Under the pieces are notes generated by a model. It did no database searches and was not told the origin of the DNA. It was given only the letters and a program-made list of their open reading frames with translations. DNA of 64,000 nucleotides from NCBI RefSeq assembly GCF_030295995.1, contig NZ_AP027365.1:372001-436000 (forward strand), read 5' to 3'. The stretch is from Thalassotalea hakodatensis. GTDB taxonomy: Bacteria > Pseudomonadota > Gammaproteobacteria > Enterobacterales > Alteromonadaceae. Below, piece by piece: positions 1-9,083 of this stretch (position 1 is the first letter of the stretch; the number at the start of each line of letters is the position of its first letter). The position numbers were made by a program, and so were the translations under genes.

Positions 1-5
1 TTATG

Positions 6-1043
6 TTAATCATTAAATCTGGAGGTTAGCGTATTTGTACCTAAACTTGATAAAATACGCTGAAAACTTGCTAATCGTTCGGGATGAATCGCACCAGCTT
101 CGCAAGCGGCTACCAGTGCACACCCCGGATCAGTTTGGTGTTTACAGTCTCTAAATTTACAGGTGCCAAGGTAGTCTGCAAATTCAATAAAGCCTTGGTA
201 AACTTGCTCAGGCGTTAAATGCCATAAGCCAAATTCACGAATGCCTGGAGAATCAATTAAATCACCACCATCAAGAAAATGGTAAAGCCTCGCCACTGTT
301 GTTGTATGTTGTCCTAATCCTGAGTTTCCAGAAACTTCTTTGGTTAATAAGCCAAGTTCAGGCATCAACGAGTTTGTTAGTGTGGACTTGCCAACACCTG
401 ATTGCCCGACAAATATACTGGTGTTATCTGCTAATTGTGCTTTAAGCGTAGCGATACCTTCTTGAGTTGTATTGGAAACTGCCAATATTTTATAACCAAT
501 ATCTTGGTATATTTGTAATTGCTCATCGATAATTTCAGCGAGGTCATCATCAAGTAAATCTATTTTATTGAGCAGAATAATTGGTGGTATATCGGTTTGC
601 TCTGCAGCAACAAGATAACGATCAATAATATCAGCATTAAAAGCAGGTAATACCGAAGTCACGATTATTATCTGACTAATATTGGCGGCAATGGGCTTAA
701 CGCCATCATAAACGTCAGGACGAGATAATACAGAATCACGTTCATGAACCGCTTCTATAACACCAGAAATACTGTGCTGTGTTTCTTTTCCTTGTCGCCA
801 AAGTACCTTATCACCACAAACTAAAGAGCCAACAGAACGACGCAAGTTACAGCGAACAATGTCACCTGATGTGCTTTCAACGTCAGCATGTTGTCCAAAT
901 CGACTGATCACTACCCCTTGTTGTGATTCTCCTAATTCGTCATCTTGCCATTCGACAGCAGCAGATTTTCGCGCTAACTTTTTCGCTTGGTTGGCGTTAA
1001 TTCGTCTGAGTTGACCTTTGGTTAATTTTTTAGCTTTTGCCAC
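6..1043 (-). CDS. rsgA: Small ribosomal subunit biogenesis GTPase RsgA
   Basis: This is a circularly permuted GTPase that helps late 30S maturation in the cytoplasm. After an N-terminal OB-fold region the G motifs appear in permuted order: NKID (159-162), the P-loop GQSGVGKST (213-221), then DSPG (264-267). A zinc-binding tail follows with C295, C300, H302 and C308. The length of 345 aa is normal for the family. It is divergent from orn with about 160 bp between the starts, the same arrangement as in E. coli. The stop codon lies only a few bases from the window edge, so downstream context cannot be seen. Identification is firm. Confidence 0.97.
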   Translation of the reverse strand: MAKAKKLTKGQLRRINANQAKKLARKSAAVEWQDDELGESQQGVVISRFGQHADVESTSGDIVRCNLRRSVGSLVCGDKVLWRQGKETQHSISGVIEAVHERDSVLSRPDVYDGVKPIAANISQIIIVTSVLPAFNADIIDRYLVAAEQTDIPPIILLNKIDLLDDDLAEIIDEQLQIYQDIGYKILAVSNTTQEGIATLKAQLADNTSIFVGQSGVGKSTLTNSLMPELGLLTKEVSGNSGLGQHTTTVARLYHFLDGGDLIDSPGIREFGLWHLTPEQVYQGFIEFADYLGTCKFRDCKHQTDPGCALVAACEAGAIHPERLASFQRILSSLGTNTLTSRFND

Positions 1044-1201
1044 AGAAATTTTTCATTTTAATCGTCGTTAATATATAGTTTGGTTAAAACAAAATGTTTT
1101 AATCAATATGTGTTGTCACGTATTATACGGATAAATTTATCTTACAGCTATTACTTGTCAACGTTTAGTAATGTTCAAGTGCAAGTCATCAAGGGAAACA
1201 T

Positions 1202-1747
1202 ATGTCTTTAAGCGAAACCAACTTAATTTGGTTAGATTTGGAAATGACAGGTCTTGAGCCTGAACATGATGTGATTTTAGAAATTGCTAGCATTGTAACC
1301 GATAGCCAGTTGAACCTGCTTGCTGAAGGGCCAGTCTTTGCTATCCATCAACCTGACGATGTGTTAGACAATATGAATCAGTGGTGCATCGATACGCATG
1401 GTGCATCTGGGTTAACGCAACGTTGTCGAGAAAGTAATGCTTCCTTGTTAGATGCAGAAGCAGCAACCATAGCTTTTTTAGAAAAGTATGTACCAGCGGG
1501 CGCGTCACCAATGTGTGGTAACAGTATTGGGCAAGATAGACGTTTTATTAATAAATATATGCCTCACTTTGAACAATATTTTCATTATCGAAATTTAGAT
1601 GTTAGTACGATTAAAGAGCTTGCTCGGCGCTGGAAACCAGAAGTTTTAGCTAAAGTAGAAAAAAAAGGCGTGCATTTAGCGTTGGATGATATTCGAGAGT
1701 CGATAGAAGAGCTTAAAGTGTATCGCGAACATTTATTTAATTGTTAA
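1202..1747 (+). CDS. orn: Oligoribonuclease
   Basis: Orn is a DEDDh 3'-5' exonuclease that degrades 2-5 nt RNAs and finishes pGpG left over from c-di-GMP breakdown. The metal ligands are visible as D12 and E14 (motif LDLEMTGL), D112, and the H158/D162-D163 pair near the C-terminus. At 181 aa it is the normal length. An AAGGGAAACAT stretch precedes the ATG. It is followed closely by a good rho-independent terminator, so it is probably a single-gene transcript. Because the window also encodes a diguanylate cyclase, Orn may be relevant to c-di-GMP turnover here; that link is inference. Confidence 0.97.
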   Translation: MSLSETNLIWLDLEMTGLEPEHDVILEIASIVTDSQLNLLAEGPVFAIHQPDDVLDNMNQWCIDTHGASGLTQRCRESNASLLDAEAATIAFLEKYVPAGASPMCGNSIGQDRRFINKYMPHFEQYFHYRNLDVSTIKELARRWKPEVLAKVEKKGVHLALDDIRESIEELKVYREHLFNC

Positions 1748-1762
1748 TAGCAATACTGTTAG

Positions 1763-1787
1763 AAAAGCACGACAAGTGCTTTTTTCT
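1763..1787 (+). terminator. Rho-independent terminator after orn
   Basis: An 8-bp stem (AAAAGCAC / GTGCTTTT) with loop GACAA runs into a T-rich tail. It sits 15 bp after the orn stop codon and fits intrinsic termination of orn. Confidence 0.8.
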
Positions 1788-1825
1788 TTGCTAAGGTTTT
1801 ATGGTCTGACCAGTTAAAGGGGTGA

Positions 1826-2338
1826 ATGATGCGTAATAAACTCGCGAAGACCATTAATAAATTAAATGTATTGCCTGCTGGCATAAAAGGTTTTTTAATA
1901 ACCAAGATTTTTTGCTCAAAAGTAAAGTATGCAGGCACCACCGGCATTCGTATTGAGCAATTAACCGAATCAAAAGCGGTTGTGAGATTAACCAATCGAA
2001 AAAAGGTACAGAATCACATCGGCTCCATACATGCTGTGGCCGCTGCGGTATTAGCAGAATCTACAACGGGTATGGTTTTTGGTATGAATGTACCAGACAC
2101 TTGCATTCCATTACTAAAGTCGATGCGTATTGATTATCAACGACGAATGCAAGGGAACTTAAAAGCGATTGCATTGTTAAACCAAGATCAACGCGACAGT
2201 ATTAATCATATTGAAAAAGGTGAGTTAGTCGTCCCTGTGGAGATATTTGATGAAACTGACCAACAACCTATTGTATGTACCATGGAATGGGCATGGGTAC
2301 CGAAACGAAAAACTGAAGCTGTTAAAGAAAGCCGTTGA
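1826..2338 (+). CDS. DUF4442 (hotdog-fold, PaaI/YiiD-like) protein
   Basis: This 170-aa protein resembles the DUF4442 family, which has a hotdog fold related to acyl-CoA thioesterases. The stretch NHIGSIHAVAAAVLAEST (about residues 62-79) looks like the hotdog central helix, where PaaI-type enzymes carry a conserved N/H-x-G-x-x-x-A/G pattern. The C-terminal half alternates beta strands (SMRIDYQRRMQGN, GELVVPVEIFD). Two ATGs stand in tandem; the first is taken because AAAGGGGTG lies just upstream. It follows the orn terminator and precedes a 156-bp gap, so it is probably transcribed alone. Substrate is unknown; thioesterase activity is only a family-level guess. Confidence 0.75.
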   Translation: MMRNKLAKTINKLNVLPAGIKGFLITKIFCSKVKYAGTTGIRIEQLTESKAVVRLTNRKKVQNHIGSIHAVAAAVLAESTTGMVFGMNVPDTCIPLLKSMRIDYQRRMQGNLKAIALLNQDQRDSINHIEKGELVVPVEIFDETDQQPIVCTMEWAWVPKRKTEAVKESR

Positions 2339-2441
2339 TTATTAGTCATAATTCCATAAACTGTAAAGATTGCATGTTGAATATGTACCGCTGATTACAC
2401 TAAATAATAAACTGTAATCACTAAGATTCTTCAAGCTGAAG

Positions 2442-2465
2442 CAGTAACGCTACGATAGCGTACTG
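2442..2465. repeat. Inverted repeat upstream of the kinase-like gene
   Basis: CAGTAACGCTA and TAGCGTACTG are complementary except for one extra base and flank a 3-nt loop. It lies 30 bp before the ATG of the following gene and may be an operator or a leader hairpin. There is no T-run. Confidence 0.4.
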
Positions 2466-2494
2466 ATCTATTTTTGCAGGTAGTTGATAAACGC

Positions 2495-5400
2495 ATGGAT
2501 TCAAAAACGTCACTTCATAAGCAGTTAGCATCGCATTTCACCAAGATATCGTTGGTGTTTTTGCTTTCGGTATTTATTCTACTCTATCTTATTTATGCGC
2601 GGGAAACAGAATTAGATGCGGTAAATAGTTCTGCAGTGCCGGCTTTGCAAAAACAAGCCGCACTCCATCATTTAACCTGGCAAAGTATGGTGTTGTTTCA
2701 ACAGCTCACTGAAAGTACTGAAGCAACACAATTAACAGATAAACACCAGCAATTACTATCACTTCTTGCACAAATAAGACAATTAACCCCAGTGGGGAAA
2801 AGACAGCTTTCACTTATTGTCGATCGCTTTGAAAAGCTCAATGTCCATGCAAGAACAATCACTAATCATGCTGAAATAAACGAGTTACTTCATAAAAATG
2901 TATTGATTCAACTACAACTTGTTCATGATCAACTAAATCAAGAAATTACCAGTAAACAACGTGCTATGGATAAACTTTCACAGCAAATCACTGAAGATAA
3001 AGTATCTGATTCTGTTACGGTATCTCGGGCGAAAGCACACCTAAACCTGACGAGTGAGATGACATTATTAACGAAAACACTCAATAGTGTCGTTGAATTA
3101 CAGGTGATGTTTCAGCGACTATCTATCCGCAGTGTTCAAGTTGACTTTAATTATCTAACTAACCGATTTTCTGAAATATTAACTTATTGGCAGCCTGCGT
3201 TAACAGAGTATTCGAAGTCTGATGATAGCAGCAATAAATTACTACTTGTGCTTCAAGAGTTGCAGTTATTGATGTTTGGCGAGCAAAATGTTGTTGCTAA
3301 ATGGCGAGGTCATATTCGTATTGCTCAACAATACATAGAACAGGTTACGTTAGAGCGTCAAAATACACTGGAAATATTACAACGAGTAAGACTGCCTACA
3401 ATCACTCAACCTGAGTTTCCTGGGTACTTGGCAGTATTGTTAGCACCTTATGCCAAATATAACTATCGCAACTTTTTATTGGCGATACTTATTGTTGTTA
3501 GTGTTCTTTATTTGCTCTTAATTGTGCAAATACGTCATAGTAAACGGCAACTTAAACAGTATGAAAGTAACTTATTATCTGTTGTAGAACGAAGTAGCTC
3601 TGGTAGTGAGGTTATTAAAGAGCAGATAACCACAAAGTCACTTGCAACAGTATGTGAAGAAATTACCCAACTGAAAAAACCTTTACACAATGAATCTGAC
3701 TACCAACAATTACAAGCATCGTTTCAAGAGCAGCAAGCATTTTATCTAGAGCATTTAGGATCTTTTTATACTAAAGAGCCCACTGAAATACCTAGCACAC
3801 TCAGTGAAATATTATCAAAAGGAAGTAATACACAACATAATACATGGCGTGCATTATTTTCGAATCAACAGATAAAAGCATTATTAAAAACAGCAAAACA
3901 AAGTAAAAAGCAACAAACGGTATCAAGATGTATTGTTGACAATAAATGGGGAGCAAGTTTTAGCTTTACTATGCTCTACCTTAAAGGTCAGTGGCGGGTT
4001 TTGATACAAGATAGACAGGTCTACATCAACCTACAACATGCTTTAGAACAACAACTTAATGACGCTAAAGCTGAAATAAACTCGTTACAATATCAACATC
4101 AAACACAACTATCAGAGCTGCAATTAACAATTACACGTGCCTTATTAAGTACGCAAAATACAGCTAAAAGTTATGAAGATCATTACCAGCAGCTATATCG
4201 ACGCTTCCAAGAAACGATTACTTGGTGTCATCAGGCGTTATTTTTAGGCGCCAGCACTAAACGAATACCTGAATATACTGCTGAGGTTAATGTTAGCAAC
4301 TTTACGCACTCTGTTATGAATAACATTGCGCTTGAGCAAAAATCTAAAACCAATCGTGTGTTTTTATCCCTAAGTCATCAAATAGCAGAACAAGCGACGA
4401 TAAGTCAGCCTTATGCTTATGATTTTTTACTCACGATTGGAAAACTTGTACTGCAAGAGCAAATTTCTGCTGTGTTGTTGTTGTCGGTTGACGTAAAAGA
4501 TATAAACCCTGGTCAGCAAGTGTTAACCATTGATTATCAAGTTAAACATCACACCAATCACCTTTCAATTCCGGCGATTGTTGCTTTACTTAACGACGAT
4601 AAGGTGATGCCTAATACGCCAATTGTTATACCTTATCTGCAGGCGCTTTGCCGTAAATTACATATTAAAGACCTTCGAATTTCACAACTTGAACATGGAT
4701 TCAATTTAAATTTTGATTTACCTCTTGCAGTAGCGAGTCATCGTGAAAAACCTGCTAAAGACGTTTACCTTAAACAGCAACAAATATATTTGTTATCCAC
4801 TGATCCATACTTAACGTCATTTATTAATGATACGGTCATCGACAATCATGGGAAAGTTGAGGTGTTTTCAAAAGCAGCACAAGTACGTGATGCGCTTCAT
4901 GTAAAACATCTGAAAAAACATGCTGATTCTGTGTTAATAATAACATCGGAGTTTAGTCAGAAAGATCTTGAACTTATGACTAATCACTTTAATGGATTAC
5001 CTGAAAAAATTGCGCCAAAATTACAATTTATACAAGGATTTTCAGGGCAGTATTTAACGCGAACTGGGCTTTGCTCGTTAAGTGATAACGCTATATCAAA
5101 TGTACAATTGCTGACCAGTTTGTCTGGATTATTGCATAATTCGGGTAGGCATAATCAACTTCTTTCTAGGAAAGTTTTTAACCACTATCATTATCGAGCA
5201 TCTAAAGTTCAGGTGTTGTTAGCAAGTGATCGCATAGCGCGCCTAGCACCGTTGATAACATTATTACAATGGGCTGGGGTAAAAGTAACTACTGTTAGTG
5301 AAGCTCATCAAGCTATCAATTATTGGCAGACGGGACGATTTACTTTGTTATTGACAGACTTTACTCAATCACCTTATGTCGAATTATCAGCAGGACGAAA

Positions 5401-6004
5401 ACTAAACAGGGGAGTTTTTCACCTCGACTCAACTGCATCAAATATTGACACTCCTGAAGACTTTTTACATTGGCAAATAGGGACGCTAGCACCTATTGAT
5501 AAACTAGAGGAATTACTAGCGCAGTTAGCGCCGTGGCTATCGCCATTACCGTCACTTGAGTTGATTGAATCTAAAAATAAGCCGGTAGAAAAGTTAGCGT
5601 TAAGTAAAAAGAAAGAGATTAGTAAACCAGAAAAACCTATTCGAACAACTGACATTGAGCCAACTCAGCATTTGGCACACCAAACCCCGTTTGATTTGAG
5701 TCAGTATGCTGAAAATCAAGGTTCGCCAGAGTTAGCAGTATTTATGCTAGAGGATTATTTGCAAGACATCTCGCAAGCGATATCGACGATAAGTTCAGCA
5801 CTGAAAAATAATAATATTGAACTAGATGAACCGTTATCAATCTTGATCAATAGCAGTAAAATAGTAGCCGCAGAACAGTTATACCTTAGTGCTAATGCAT
5901 TAGCTCAAGCAGTTGCTGTTGGACATAGCACCGACATTCATGAGGCTTTGCAAACGGTGATAACACACCATCAAGCACTGCACGACTTTTGCCAAGCGAT
6001 CTAA
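2495..6004 (+). CDS. Degenerate hybrid sensor-kinase-like membrane protein
   Basis: This is a 1169-aa protein laid out like a hybrid sensor kinase but lacking its chemistry. Order: TM1 (about 18-34), a helical extracytoplasmic region, TM2 (about 326-345), a low-similarity linker, a coiled coil where the dimerisation helices should be (about 512-585), a region in the HATPase position (about 596-747), two receiver-like segments (about 760-885 and 900-1020; D955 in LLLTDF of the second), and an HPt-like C-terminus (about 1064-1169). I see no H-box, N-box or G-boxes, and Ser1115 stands where the HPt His is expected. ATG 2495 is preferred to an in-frame TTG at 2474. It is followed closely by the DUF1289 and receiver-TPR genes, probably as one operon. 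Function is unknown; it may be a scaffold or a ligand sensor. Confidence 0.65.
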   Translation: MDSKTSLHKQLASHFTKISLVFLLSVFILLYLIYARETELDAVNSSAVPALQKQAALHHLTWQSMVLFQQLTESTEATQLTDKHQQLLSLLAQIRQLTPVGKRQLSLIVDRFEKLNVHARTITNHAEINELLHKNVLIQLQLVHDQLNQEITSKQRAMDKLSQQITEDKVSDSVTVSRAKAHLNLTSEMTLLTKTLNSVVELQVMFQRLSIRSVQVDFNYLTNRFSEILTYWQPALTEYSKSDDSSNKLLLVLQELQLLMFGEQNVVAKWRGHIRIAQQYIEQVTLERQNTLEILQRVRLPTITQPEFPGYLAVLLAPYAKYNYRNFLLAILIVVSVLYLLLIVQIRHSKRQLKQYESNLLSVVERSSSGSEVIKEQITTKSLATVCEEITQLKKPLHNESDYQQLQASFQEQQAFYLEHLGSFYTKEPTEIPSTLSEILSKGSNTQHNTWRALFSNQQIKALLKTAKQSKKQQTVSRCIVDNKWGASFSFTMLYLKGQWRVLIQDRQVYINLQHALEQQLNDAKAEINSLQYQHQTQLSELQLTITRALLSTQNTAKSYEDHYQQLYRRFQETITWCHQALFLGASTKRIPEYTAEVNVSNFTHSVMNNIALEQKSKTNRVFLSLSHQIAEQATISQPYAYDFLLTIGKLVLQEQISAVLLLSVDVKDINPGQQVLTIDYQVKHHTNHLSIPAIVALLNDDKVMPNTPIVIPYLQALCRKLHIKDLRISQLEHGFNLNFDLPLAVASHREKPAKDVYLKQQQIYLLSTDPYLTSFINDTVIDNHGKVEVFSKAAQVRDALHVKHLKKHADSVLIITSEFSQKDLELMTNHFNGLPEKIAPKLQFIQGFSGQYLTRTGLCSLSDNAISNVQLLTSLSGLLHNSGRHNQLLSRKVFNHYHYRASKVQVLLASDRIARLAPLITLLQWAGVKVTTVSEAHQAINYWQTGRFTLLLTDFTQSPYVELSAGRKLNRGVFHLDSTASNIDTPEDFLHWQIGTLAPIDKLEELLAQLAPWLSPLPSLELIESKNKPVEKLALSKKKEISKPEKPIRTTDIEPTQHLAHQTPFDLSQYAENQGSPELAVFMLEDYLQDISQAISTISSALKNNNIELDEPLSILINSSKIVAAEQLYLSANALAQAVAVGHSTDIHEALQTVITHHQALHDFCQAI

Positions 6005-6009
6005 ATACC

Positions 6010-6207
6010 ATGAAAATTGATAGTAAAACATTAAGCCCTTGCATTCGAAATTGCTGTTTAGACAACAAGGACGTTTGTATAGGGTGTGGTCGACATGTTG
6101 ATGAAATTGTTGGCTGGCGAAACTTTTCTGATGCACAAAAATACCAAATTTTGGACAGATGTGTTGAAAGGGTGCATAGTAATAAGAGTAAAGACACCAA
6201 TAAGTGA
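6010..6207 (+). CDS. DUF1289 small cysteine-rich protein
   Basis: This 65-aa protein carries the DUF1289 pattern: SPCIRNCCLDNKDVCIGCGR gives Cys 11, 15, 16, 23 and 26, followed by the typical E-I-x-x-W element. Such cysteines suggest a metal or Fe-S site, but the family has no established role. ATG 6010 is preferred; an in-frame TTG at 5989 would overlap the upstream gene. Its TGA overlaps the GTG of the next gene (GTGA), so the two are probably translationally coupled. Finding it inside a signalling-like operon is unusual, and a redox or metal input is speculation. Confidence 0.8.
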   Translation: MKIDSKTLSPCIRNCCLDNKDVCIGCGRHVDEIVGWRNFSDAQKYQILDRCVERVHSNKSKDTNK

Positions 6208-7901
6208 CACAATTAATGGAAACTGCCGGTAAAGACTTTTTTGTAGGTTATGAAGAACTTAAGGTATTAATTATCGATGATAACACCTTAATTCACGACA
6301 CATTAAAAAAAACCTTATATGGACTTGGTATTCGCGAAGTTAGGTGTGCGCAAAATGCTTATTATGGCATGCGACTTTGTAATGAAATGCAATTTCAAAT
6401 TGTGGTTTGTGCCTTCAATGTAAATAGTGATAAAGACGGGTTTCATTTATTAGAAGAGTTGAAGTTTAAAGGACATGTCACTAAGCGTACGGTGCTCATT
6501 TTTTTAAGCACAGAGACCAGTGAAAGTTTAGTTAACTCGATTATTGAATTACAACCTGATGACTTTTGGGTTAAGCCTTTAATTCCAAAGGTTGTTAAAG
6601 AACGCTTATCGAATACATTAAAAATAAAGAGTAAATTATTTAACTTATATCAAGCGATTGATAGACGTGAGTTTTCTAAAGTAATTTATTTTGCTGATCA
6701 GCATTTGAAGAATAAATCCTTACGCCACCTCCATCCCAATATATTGCGCATGCGTGGTGAAGCCTTGTTAAGTTTATTGGAATTTCATGAAGCAGAATTA
6801 TTTTTTCAAGGGTTATTGAAAAAATATAAATTTGGCTGGGTATATTTAGGGTACGTAAAGTCTTTATTAAAGCAAGGTCGTATAGATGAAATACATGAGC
6901 TGATAAGTTCTTTAACCGACAAACCAGAAACACGTTTTGCAATGCATGACTTATTAGCTCAATACCATATTGAACAGGAAATGTATGCTACGGCTTACGA
7001 GGAAATCAAAAAAGCAACATTATTATCGCCACGAAACATAGAGCGAAATAAAAAGTCATGGGACCTTGCACGGCTTAATCATGATCATATCGGACAATTT
7101 CAAGCGACAAAAAGTATTGTTGCCAATGCGAAAAATTCTATTCATGATTCGCCTGAACTCTTATTAAACGTGATCAGAGCAGGTATTGATTTAGCAATAA
7201 CGATAACAGACGGTAGCGCAGATAAACTGTTAAATCAGATTGAAAGATATATTCAACAAGTTCAAGAAGACTATAAAGAAGCAAGTGACTTTAAAGAACA
7301 AATAGCGGTCGCGCAAGCTCGCTTATTTAAAGCTCAAAACGAAGAAAAACGTGCAGAACGCATTGTTGAACATAAAATATCGCTTAGACCAACGCCAGAA
7401 ATTGAAGATAACCTAGATAAGGTGAAAGTGTTTCACGAATTAGGTATGCGTGAAGAGGCTATGCTTTTGTTAGAAGCGATTAAAAATCAAATATCTGGAG
7501 AGTCACTAACGAGTCAAGTGGTTAACCGGTATATCGAACAAGAAACCAAAGAACGTGCTGACATCCATTTCACACCTAAACAATTACATGATATGGCGGT
7601 TGAACATTACCAGAAAAAAAGGTTTTCACCTGCACTAGAATCTGTGTTGCAAGCGATACAATTAGCACCTAACAGTGTGAAGTTTTCCACGAGTTTATTA
7701 AAAATTATGGTGGCTATGAAAGAAACCGGAGAACTAAAGGAAGAAGATTACCCGTTTGCAGATAAAGCGATTAAACTTTTTGATAACACGAAACTTGAAG
7801 GGAAACATGCTGAAGTGGTGGCTGAAGTGAAAGAGAACTGGCAACGTTTCTTTAGAAACCCCCATGCTCAAGAAGATGTTAACATTGAAGAAGCTGGTTA
7901 A
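6204..7901 (+). CDS. Receiver-domain protein with TPR repeats, phosphoacceptor Asp lost
   Basis: A 565-aa soluble protein. Residues about 18-140 form a CheY-like receiver: acidic pair D25-D26 (LIIDDN), the Ser/Thr switch segment (FLSTETS) and the conserved Lys in FWVKPL. Where related receiver-TPR proteins have D-Y-N-L, this one reads A70-F-N-V, so the phosphoacceptor Asp appears replaced by Ala. The rest is helical with TPR-like repeats (for example AVEHYQKKRFSPALESVLQAIQLAPNS near residue 460), suggesting protein-protein contacts. It starts at GTG 6204 through a GTGA overlap with the DUF1289 gene; ATG 6216 is an alternative. It ends 7 bp from the convergent queG stop. A phosphorylation-independent pseudo-receiver is the simplest reading. 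Confidence 0.8.
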   Translation: MTQLMETAGKDFFVGYEELKVLIIDDNTLIHDTLKKTLYGLGIREVRCAQNAYYGMRLCNEMQFQIVVCAFNVNSDKDGFHLLEELKFKGHVTKRTVLIFLSTETSESLVNSIIELQPDDFWVKPLIPKVVKERLSNTLKIKSKLFNLYQAIDRREFSKVIYFADQHLKNKSLRHLHPNILRMRGEALLSLLEFHEAELFFQGLLKKYKFGWVYLGYVKSLLKQGRIDEIHELISSLTDKPETRFAMHDLLAQYHIEQEMYATAYEEIKKATLLSPRNIERNKKSWDLARLNHDHIGQFQATKSIVANAKNSIHDSPELLLNVIRAGIDLAITITDGSADKLLNQIERYIQQVQEDYKEASDFKEQIAVAQARLFKAQNEEKRAERIVEHKISLRPTPEIEDNLDKVKVFHELGMREEAMLLLEAIKNQISGESLTSQVVNRYIEQETKERADIHFTPKQLHDMAVEHYQKKRFSPALESVLQAIQLAPNSVKFSTSLLKIMVAMKETGELKEEDYPFADKAIKLFDNTKLEGKHAEVVAEVKENWQRFFRNPHAQEDVNIEEAG

Positions 7902-7908
7902 TAAACCG

Positions 7909-9066
7909 CTAAGCGTCTCTTGGTAGACCTTTTTCTATTGAACGGACTAACCTGGCATGTAAGCGGTGCTGCTTGTTTTGCTTAACTGAAATCGTTATTT
8001 CTGATTGTTTATTTTTCTGTTGTGCAATGGCCCAATCAATATGCTCTGCAACCATAGCCGTTGCCTGCGTTCTTTTAGCGCTTAGTGTTGAAATAATGTT
8101 AGGTGAGTAATCGCTATTTCCTAAGGCTACCGCAATATTTCGTTGCCAACATTCAAAACCTATGCGCCTTATGGGAGATCCTTGTAGTGTTGATAAAAAT
8201 GTTTCTTCATCCCATGCAAATAGCTCAAGTAAAGTCACGGCATCTAATCCTTGTCTAGCTTGAAAGTCTGTTTCTTGAGACAGTTGTGCAAACTTATTCC
8301 AAGGGCAAATTAATTGGCAATCATCACAGCCATAAATTCGATTACCTATTAGGGGTCTAAATTCTATCGGAATGGCTTCTCGTAATTCAATGGTCAAATA
8401 TGAAATACACCTTCTGGCATCAACCTCGTAAGGCGCTACAATAGCTTGAGTCGGGCAAATTTTAATGCAAGCAACACATGAACCACATGAATTTTCTTGT
8501 TTTTCACTTATTGGCAGCGGAATATTGACTAATAACTCACCGAGAAAAAACCATGAACCGGCATGTTTATTAATCAGCAGGCTATGTTTTCCAACCCAAC
8601 CTAAGCCTGCTTTTTCAGCTAAAGGGCGTTCTAAAATTGGAGCAGAATCAACGAAAGGGCGATAATCAAGCTCGTGGCAATAGTGCTTTATTTTTTCACC
8701 TAAAGCTTTTAAACGTTTACGCATTAATTTATGGTAGTCTCTTCCAAGCGCATATCGACTCACATAAGCATGATCTTTATTTTTTAATGTTTGAGCAAAA
8801 TTTGCGTTTTCGGGAAGGTAATCCATTCGAACACTGATCACACGAATTGTACCTGGATGAAGTTTATCAGGGTGCGCTCGCATATCACCATGATTGGCCA
8901 TGTAACCCATTTCACCATGGTATTGATTGTCTAACCACTGTTCAAAATGATGATGATACTCGGACAGATCAATATCACTAAAACCGACATCGGCAAAGCC
9001 AAGCTCTTTGCCCCAAGACTTGATTTTTTCGGCTAATTCTAGATAGTTGATAGTTGAGTTATCCAT
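7909..9066 (-). CDS. queG: Epoxyqueuosine reductase QueG
   Basis: QueG reduces epoxyqueuosine to queuosine in the wobble position of GUN tRNAs, using cobalamin and two 4Fe-4S clusters. The cluster cysteines are visible as C194, C197, C200 and C204 (CGSCVACIKICP) and C247, C250 and C254 (CDDCQLICP), with C220 available as the eighth ligand. D140 in FVDSAPILER matches the catalytic Asp. A HEAT-like C-terminal segment follows. The length of 385 aa is normal. It is divergent from nnr with only 17 bp between start codons, so each gene's promoter must overlap the other's coding start. Confidence 0.96.
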   Translation of the reverse strand: MDNSTINYLELAEKIKSWGKELGFADVGFSDIDLSEYHHHFEQWLDNQYHGEMGYMANHGDMRAHPDKLHPGTIRVISVRMDYLPENANFAQTLKNKDHAYVSRYALGRDYHKLMRKRLKALGEKIKHYCHELDYRPFVDSAPILERPLAEKAGLGWVGKHSLLINKHAGSWFFLGELLVNIPLPISEKQENSCGSCVACIKICPTQAIVAPYEVDARRCISYLTIELREAIPIEFRPLIGNRIYGCDDCQLICPWNKFAQLSQETDFQARQGLDAVTLLELFAWDEETFLSTLQGSPIRRIGFECWQRNIAVALGNSDYSPNIISTLSAKRTQATAMVAEHIDWAIAQQKNKQSEITISVKQNKQHRLHARLVRSIEKGLPRDA

Positions 9067-9083
9067 TTATTGAGTGTTAAACG

